9,242 bases of DNA. Origin: an uncultured Ruminococcus sp. GTDB lineage: Bacteria > Bacillota > Clostridia > Oscillospirales > Acutalibacteraceae. The stretch lies in the NCBI GenBank assembly GCA_902773245.1, contig CACYDY010000078.1:1-9242 (forward strand), given 5' to 3'. The notes beneath the pieces were generated by a model. The model worked only from the letters and a program-made list of their open reading frames with translations. It was not told where the DNA came from and made no database searches. The translations under genes were made by a program, and so were the position numbers. Positions within the stretch are counted from its first letter, which is position 1; every line of letters begins with the position of its first letter. Of the stretch, positions 5,590-9,242 are shown one piece after another.

Positions 5590-6387
5590 TTATTCACCTA
5601 AAAGCATTCTGTCGTTGTCTATTGTTGAGCCGCTTGCTTCCTCAAATTTATGGAGAAGCTTTTCAACTGTGAGTTTTTTCTTTTCTTCACCGGAAATATC
5701 CAATACAATTTTGCCGTCACTCATCATAATAAGTCTGTTTCCATGAGTAATAGCATCTTTCATATTGTGAGTTACCATCAGTGCTGTCAAATTATTCTCT
5801 TCAATGATCTTGTCACTGAGTTCAAGAACCTTCGCAGCCGTTTTAGGATCAAGCGCAGCTGTATGCTCATCAAGAAGCAGAAGCTTCGGCTTTTTGATGG
5901 TTGCCATGAGGAGTGTTAACGCCTGACGCTGACCGCCCGAAAGCAGACCGACCTTAGATGACATTCTGTCCTCAAGTCCAAGCTCAAATTGCTTTAGCAT
6001 ATCACGATACAATTCTCTTTCATACTTCTTTACACCCCATCCGAGTCCTCTGCGCTGACCTCTGCGTGCCGCTATGGCAAGATTTTCGATGATCTCCATA
6101 TCTGCTACGGTGCCCGTCATCGGATCCTGAAAAACTCGTCCGAGATAAGGCGCTCTTTTATGCTCGGGAAGCGCAGAAATATCTTCTCCGTCTATCATAA
6201 TAGCTCCGCTGTCAACCGGCCATACTCCGGCAATAGCATTAAGAGTGGTGGATTTTCCTGCGCCGTTTCCTCCGATTACCGTACAGAAATCTCCGTCATT
6301 CAGTTTAAGGTTAACCCCGTTGAGCGCTTTTTTTTCATTAACCGTTCCTGCATTGAATGTCTTGTGAACATCAATTATTTCAAGCAT
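5590..6387 (-). CDS. ABC importer ATP-binding protein (COG1101 type)
   Basis: Cytoplasmic ATPase of a binding-protein-dependent importer, 265 residues. Walker A GGNGAGKST is at 39-47, the Q-loop Q87, the signature LSGGQ at 149-153, and Walker B ends in LLLLD173-E174. The D-loop is ALD (178-180) and the switch His is H207. The motif DEHTAALDP, with His where most ABC proteins have Pro, is characteristic of the COG1101 ATPases that partner PF04392 binding proteins. All catalytic motifs are intact. The start codon overlaps the permease stop by 8 bp (ATGCTTGA) and has an AAGGAGG about 10 nt upstream, so translation is coupled. Homologues include the TrpZ-type ATPase of streptococcal tryptophan importers, but the substrate is not fixed by the ATPase. 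This is the last gene of the operon, ended at 5540-5581. Confidence 0.95.
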   Translation of the reverse strand: MLEIIDVHKTFNAGTVNEKKALNGVNLKLNDGDFCTVIGGNGAGKSTTLNAIAGVWPVDSGAIMIDGEDISALPEHKRAPYLGRVFQDPMTGTVADMEIIENLAIAARRGQRRGLGWGVKKYERELYRDMLKQFELGLEDRMSSKVGLLSGGQRQALTLLMATIKKPKLLLLDEHTAALDPKTAAKVLELSDKIIEENNLTALMVTHNMKDAITHGNRLIMMSDGKIVLDISGEEKKKLTVEKLLHKFEEASGSTIDNDRMLLGE

Positions 6388-7357
6388 TGCTTTCAGCCTC
6401 CTTTTTCAGGTTTTTGAGATTTTGTTTTGCAACCCTTTTAAAGGAAGTTTTTGATTTCTCCTTGAGATACGGAACAGCAAGGAATATTGCAACAATAACC
6501 GCAGTAAAGAGCTTTGTGTCATCTGTTGGCATTTTGAGCCACAATACAATGCCCATTGCGATATAATACAGAATACCACCGAATATTACAAACGAAAGCT
6601 TGATTATAAAATTCATACGCTTGCGGAAAATTGCTTCTCCGATAACGGAACCGATAATTACTGCAGCAAGTCCGATAACAATCGCGCCTCTTCCCATGTT
6701 AACATCGGAGAATCCCTGATACTGAGCCGAAAGCGAACCCGATAAAGCAACCAAACCGTTTGACAAGGAAAGTGCAATAACCTTGGCAACATTGATATTT
6801 ATACCCTGCGCTTTGCTCATAGCAGGATTGCTTCCTGTAGAACGAATCGTTGAACCCTGCTCAGTTCCGAAATACCAGTACATCAAACCAATTACTATAA
6901 CCGAAAAAATAAGTCCGATCACAATGGCATGCGGGATATCACTTGCCGAAAGGATCAAGTCATAATTACGATAGCTGACAGGAAGATTTGCTTTACCCAT
7001 AATATTAAGATTTACCGAATAAAGAGCTATCTGAGTCAGAATACCTGCTAAAATATCAGGTATTCCAAGCGCCGTGTGAAGAAGCCCTGTTATAAGACCC
7101 GCAATGAGTCCGGCTGCCACTGCCGCAAGAGCAGCCGCCCACACAGGCGCTCCGTGAATCAGCATCACCGCAGTGACCGCACCGCCTGTTGCGAACGAAC
7201 CGTCAACTGTAAGATCCGCAAAATTCAAAAGTTTAAAGGTTATAAAAACCCCCAACGCCATGAGTCCCCAAATTATGCCTTGAGCTACGTTTCCCGGAAG
7301 CTGGGACAAAAATGTCATCGGATTAAGGGACGAAAAGTAATTTATAAGTCCATCCAT
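6380..7357 (-). CDS. ABC importer permease (COG4120, BPD_transp_2 type)
   Basis: Integral membrane permease of 325 residues, related to branched-chain amino acid type permeases. About eight hydrophobic segments are visible, for example near 24-44, 52-69, 72-96, 100-118, 143-165, 195-208, 225-243 and 250-275, with one more near 285-300. FADLTVDGSFATGGAV (46-61) is the hallmark of the COG4120 group, and the C-terminal GGILYYIAMGIVLWLKMPTD region also fits. The basic tail (KEKSKTSFKRVAKQNLKNLK) is cytoplasmic. The start ATG has only a weak GGTG-like ribosome site. A 10-bp stem-loop lies in the 77-bp gap after the binding-protein gene. It ends by overlapping the ATPase start. It would form a homodimeric channel with two ATPases. 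Confidence 0.93.
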   Translation of the reverse strand: MDGLINYFSSLNPMTFLSQLPGNVAQGIIWGLMALGVFITFKLLNFADLTVDGSFATGGAVTAVMLIHGAPVWAAALAAVAAGLIAGLITGLLHTALGIPDILAGILTQIALYSVNLNIMGKANLPVSYRNYDLILSASDIPHAIVIGLIFSVIVIGLMYWYFGTEQGSTIRSTGSNPAMSKAQGININVAKVIALSLSNGLVALSGSLSAQYQGFSDVNMGRGAIVIGLAAVIIGSVIGEAIFRKRMNFIIKLSFVIFGGILYYIAMGIVLWLKMPTDDTKLFTAVIVAIFLAVPYLKEKSKTSFKRVAKQNLKNLKKEAESNA

Positions 7358-7391
7358 ATTTTCACCATTTTCAATTTATTTTAAATACAGA

Positions 7392-7425
7392 ATATTTGGG
7401 GCGCTGAATTATGCACCCCAAATAT
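7392..7425 (-). promoter_or_regulatory. Intercistronic stem-loop between binding protein and permease genes
   Basis: ATATTTGGGG (7392-7401) and CCCCAAATAT (7416-7425) form a perfect 10-bp stem with a 14-nt loop, 9 nt after the binding-protein stop codon. No T-run follows on the minus strand. It may be a partial terminator or an mRNA 3'-end stabiliser that raises binding-protein output above that of the membrane genes, a common arrangement in ABC import operons. Confidence 0.65.
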
Positions 7426-7434
7426 AAAATTTAA

Positions 7435-8472
7435 TTATTCTGCTGCTTCGATAGCCTCATAACCATCGGGAATTGTAATACCAAGCGCATCACAGCGATC
7501 CTTGAAATACTTCTTTGTTGTAGGAGCATATCTGATCTCCATTGTTGAAATATCTGCACCGTCTGCAAGAATTTCGTATGCCATTTCGCCTGTTTTCTGA
7601 CCAAGCTCATAGTAATCTATGCTCAATGTTGCAACGCCGCAGCCAATGCACATATTCTCTTCGCCTGTGATAATAGGAATATTCTTGGGCTGAGCAATGT
7701 TATCGATGATACCTGTATTTGAAGCTGCTGTGTTGTCTGTGGGAATATAAAGAATATCGCACTCATCGCAAGCACTTGTAACAACTGCTGCAATGTCGTT
7801 GGAATCGGCAAATGTGTATTCCTTTACAGTATATCCGTCCTTTTCGAAAAATGGCTTGATAGTATCGTACTGATACTTGGAATTAGCTTCTGCGGAGCAG
7901 TAAAGAATACCAACCGTACTCTTGTCGGGGAAAAGCTCCTTTGCGATCGCTGCCTGCTCGTCGAGAGGCGGAAGATCGGAAGTACCCGATACATTTGTTT
8001 CGGTGTAGCCTTTCCAATCCGCAATGTCAAGAGCTGTGCCGTAATGAGTGATAGATGTGCCGAGAATCGGGATCTTATCGGTTGCGGTATAAGCAGCCTG
8101 AAGAGCGGGTGTTGCATTTGCAAAAACGAGATCAACATTTGACGAAACGAACTGGTTGCAGATGGTTGCACAGTTCTGCGAATCGCCGGAAGCATTTTGC
8201 TCGTCAAAGGTCACCTGATCGCCAAGCTTTTCGGTGAGGGTATCTTTGAAGCCCTTTGTAGCTGCGTCAAGCGCATCATGCTGAACAAGCTGACATATAC
8301 CGATATTATATGTCCGATCCGAATTTCCTGCGTTATCGGCAGTTGCCGCTGCGGTATTATCCTTGACCGAAGCAGTTGAACTTCCGCCATCGTTGGAATT
8401 ACAGCCCGTAAAAGCCAAAGTTAATGTCATTGCTGCAAGCATACCTGCAAAAATTCTTTTTGTTTTAGTCAT
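7435..8472 (-). CDS. ABC transporter substrate-binding lipoprotein (PF04392 family)
   Basis: Extracytoplasmic solute-binding protein of 345 residues, anchored by a lipid. A lipoprotein signal (KTKR, hydrophobic core, AFTGC) places the modified cysteine at C24. An Ala/Ser/Thr-rich linker runs to about 52, then the binding domain opens with RTYNIGICQLVQHDALDAATKGF. Typical PF04392 (ABC_sub_bind, COG2984) features are VDLVFANATPALQAAYTATDKIPILGTSITHYG, the two-lobed repeat and GEENMCIGCGVATLSIDYYELGQKTGEMAYEIL near the C-terminus. Relatives carry tryptophan (streptococcal TrpX) or other small molecules; the substrate here is unknown. The start is supported by AGGAGG (complement of 8480-8485), 7 nt from the ATG. 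It is the first gene of a minus-strand importer operon with a perfect promoter. The roughly 60-nt leader is too short for a T-box, so the tRNA-Trp control known for some homologues is not evident. Confidence 0.95.
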   Translation of the reverse strand: MTKTKRIFAGMLAAMTLTLAFTGCNSNDGGSSTASVKDNTAAATADNAGNSDRTYNIGICQLVQHDALDAATKGFKDTLTEKLGDQVTFDEQNASGDSQNCATICNQFVSSNVDLVFANATPALQAAYTATDKIPILGTSITHYGTALDIADWKGYTETNVSGTSDLPPLDEQAAIAKELFPDKSTVGILYCSAEANSKYQYDTIKPFFEKDGYTVKEYTFADSNDIAAVVTSACDECDILYIPTDNTAASNTGIIDNIAQPKNIPIITGEENMCIGCGVATLSIDYYELGQKTGEMAYEILADGADISTMEIRYAPTTKKYFKDRCDALGITIPDGYEAIEAAE

Positions 8473-8538
8473 AAAACATCCTCCTAAAATTCACACTCAA
8501 TAATGCTTTTTTGCTTTAGAAATGTTGCGCTGTGAAAT

Positions 8539-8567
8539 ATTATACTTAATTTTAAACAATTTGTCAA
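8539..8567 (-). promoter_or_regulatory. Consensus sigma-A promoter of the ABC importer operon
   Basis: On the minus strand TTGACA (complement of 8562-8567) and TATAAT (complement of 8539-8544) are exactly 17 bp apart, a perfect consensus match. Transcription would start near 8532, giving a leader of about 60 nt. No riboswitch or T-box is visible in it. Such a strong promoter suggests high basal expression or control by a repressor. Confidence 0.85.
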
Positions 8568-8572
8568 TGCAT

Positions 8573-9023
8573 CGAATTATTTTTATTAAAAACTTATAAA
8601 CTCTAAGAAATAATCTGTATACTTTTCATAAAGATATTTACTATTTTTTACTTATATCCATTAACTTTATTTTATTAAGGAATTATATTTTTATTTTTGC
8701 TTTTTCCTTAAAAAATGTTTTATAACAAATTTTTCGATTTTTTTCGGTTAAATTCTATGTGTTATTTTATTGACAAACATACTAATTTGTAATAAGATTA
8801 TTTGTGTACCTATTTAAGTTAATTGTATATTTTACTATATGTGTCAATTTAATAAAACAAATTATTGAAACATTATCGTTTTATACAAATCTATGGCAAA
8901 CATTAAATGCTGCCATCGGCTCATAGTAATGTTGTATTACATCAGTTTTTAGGTTTTGGTTTTTATAAGGAATCCGATTGATCCGGTTTCCTTATTAGCA
9001 AATCACTATCTGCAACTTAAGAA
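8573..9023. other. Gene-free AT-rich region upstream of the ABC operon
   Basis: No supported gene on either strand. A possible + strand promoter (TTGACA 8770-8775, 17 bp, TAAGAT 8793-8798) faces rightward into a segment with small inverted repeats: ATGGCA/TGCCAT near 8893-8916 with a competing CTATG/CATAG, GTAAT-gttgt-ATTAC near 8926-8940, and a good hairpin at 8965-8995. This could be a transcribed non-coding unit, but nothing identifies it. Confidence 0.4.
8965..8995. repeat. Hairpin-forming inverted repeat
   Basis: ATAAGGAA (8965-8972), T, CCG, a 7-nt loop, CGG, T and TTCCTTAT (8988-8995) give an 11-bp stem with one T-T mismatch. On + it is preceded by T-rich sequence but not followed by a T-run, so it is not a normal terminator. 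It begins the block of palindromic sequences running to the window end. Confidence 0.6.
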
Positions 9024-9242
9024 AATATGAGAATCGAACGCAAGGGATTCAGGGACGCAGTCCAATATGCACTAACTTTAGAATTGCTGTGTCGCCTTGG
9101 GGCGGCGAGGAAAGTATATTAAAACCTCAACTCAGGGGTGCTCATCACGCAAAGCCCCCCTCTTCTTAAAACAGTCCACAGGACTGTTTTAAGAATTCAC
9201 CCCTGCAAAGGGCTGGAGTATGCCTCCGGCGGGCAAGGGCGC
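9024..9242. repeat. GC-richer block of palindromes, probable dispersed intergenic repeat
   Basis: The base composition changes abruptly from the AT-rich DNA before it. It contains GGAC-gca-GTCC (near 9053-9063), CGCC-ttgg-GGCG (near 9094-9106), a perfect 15-bp palindrome at 9163-9195, and a CCTCCGGCGGGCAAGGGCGC end. A short frame from 9027 (31 codons, beginning MRIERKGFRD) and open frames across the palindrome lack ribosome sites and look like translated repeat, a pattern I associate with intergenic repeats in Oscillospiraceae genomes. Copy number cannot be tested here. The block is cut by the window edge. Confidence 0.5.
9163..9195. repeat. Perfect 15-bp inverted repeat with 3-nt loop
   Basis: TTCTTAAAACAGTCC (9163-9177) and GGACTGTTTTAAGAA (9181-9195) are exact inverted copies around ACA. 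No T-run follows on either strand. The precision suggests a REP-like or transposase-recognised element, or a strong RNA hairpin, within the larger repeat block. Confidence 0.85.

Noticed and set aside
7824..8207. 127-codon minus-strand frame in the binding-protein gene
   Set aside because: Same-strand, out-of-frame shadow of the substrate-binding protein, with no ribosome site.
8473..8532. T-box or riboswitch leader for the ABC operon
   Set aside because: The leader is about 60 nt, has only a short CACA/TGTG pairing, and lacks the T-box motif and antiterminator.
8680..8718. TAAGGAA/TTCCTTA inverted repeat as a possible terminator
   Set aside because: Seven base pairs with a 25-nt loop in extremely AT-rich DNA and no adjacent T-run in a useful position.

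Overview
The window looks like a chromosomal segment of an anaerobic gut or rumen Firmicute of the Ruminococcus / Oscillospiraceae type. Signs of this are moderately AT-rich coding DNA, very AT-rich intergenic DNA, strong GGAGG ribosome binding sites, consensus sigma-A promoters, intrinsic terminators, and a secreted protein with a type I dockerin, the cellulosome-docking module typical of cellulolytic clostridia and ruminococci. The genus is inferred from this gene content. I could not run any database search.

Layout. Bases 1-613 hold no convincing gene. They contain several foldable segments and a perfect consensus promoter (374-402) reading toward upp (614-1243, +). Close behind upp is a secreted dockerin / Big_2 / N-acetylmuramoyl-L-alanine amidase (1283-2590, +). 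Its 3' flank carries a 107-bp MITE-like element with terminal inverted repeats, then a strong terminator. Convergent to it is a YetF/DUF421 membrane protein (2788-3465, -). Next on the minus strand is a two-gene unit: a membrane SPFH/band 7 protein (3978-4997) and a 70-residue ribbon-helix-helix (Arc-like) protein (3764-3976) only 1 bp downstream, ended by a bidirectional terminator at 3644-3679. The divergent intergenic region (4998-5359) has a promoter inside 13-bp direct repeats, an operator-like palindrome and a compact two-hairpin element with a T-run. It is followed by a small DUF4250 protein (5360-5536, +). A perfect 16-bp bidirectional terminator separates this from a three-gene ABC importer operon on the minus strand: substrate-binding lipoprotein (7435-8472), permease (6380-7357) and ATPase (5590-6387), driven by a perfect consensus promoter at 8539-8567. 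Bases 8573-9242 are gene-free: first very AT-rich, then a GC-richer block of hairpins and palindromes that looks like dispersed intergenic repeats.

How the parts work together. upp salvages uracil. The amidase is an exported, possibly scaffold-attached or cell-surface peptidoglycan hydrolase. The ABC operon is a complete importer of the PF04392 / COG2984-COG4120-COG1101 class, whose substrate cannot be read from sequence. The SPFH-RHH pair is the least understood unit: a membrane scaffold protein tightly coupled to a predicted DNA-binding protein, with repeats in its promoter that could be an operator. I see no clear defence system, CRISPR array, prophage or complete transposon. Most of the window is ordinary chromosome; the more unusual signals are the MITE-like element, the SPFH-RHH unit and its promoter repeats, the N-terminal dockerin on an amidase, and the possible structured RNA at 5214-5284.
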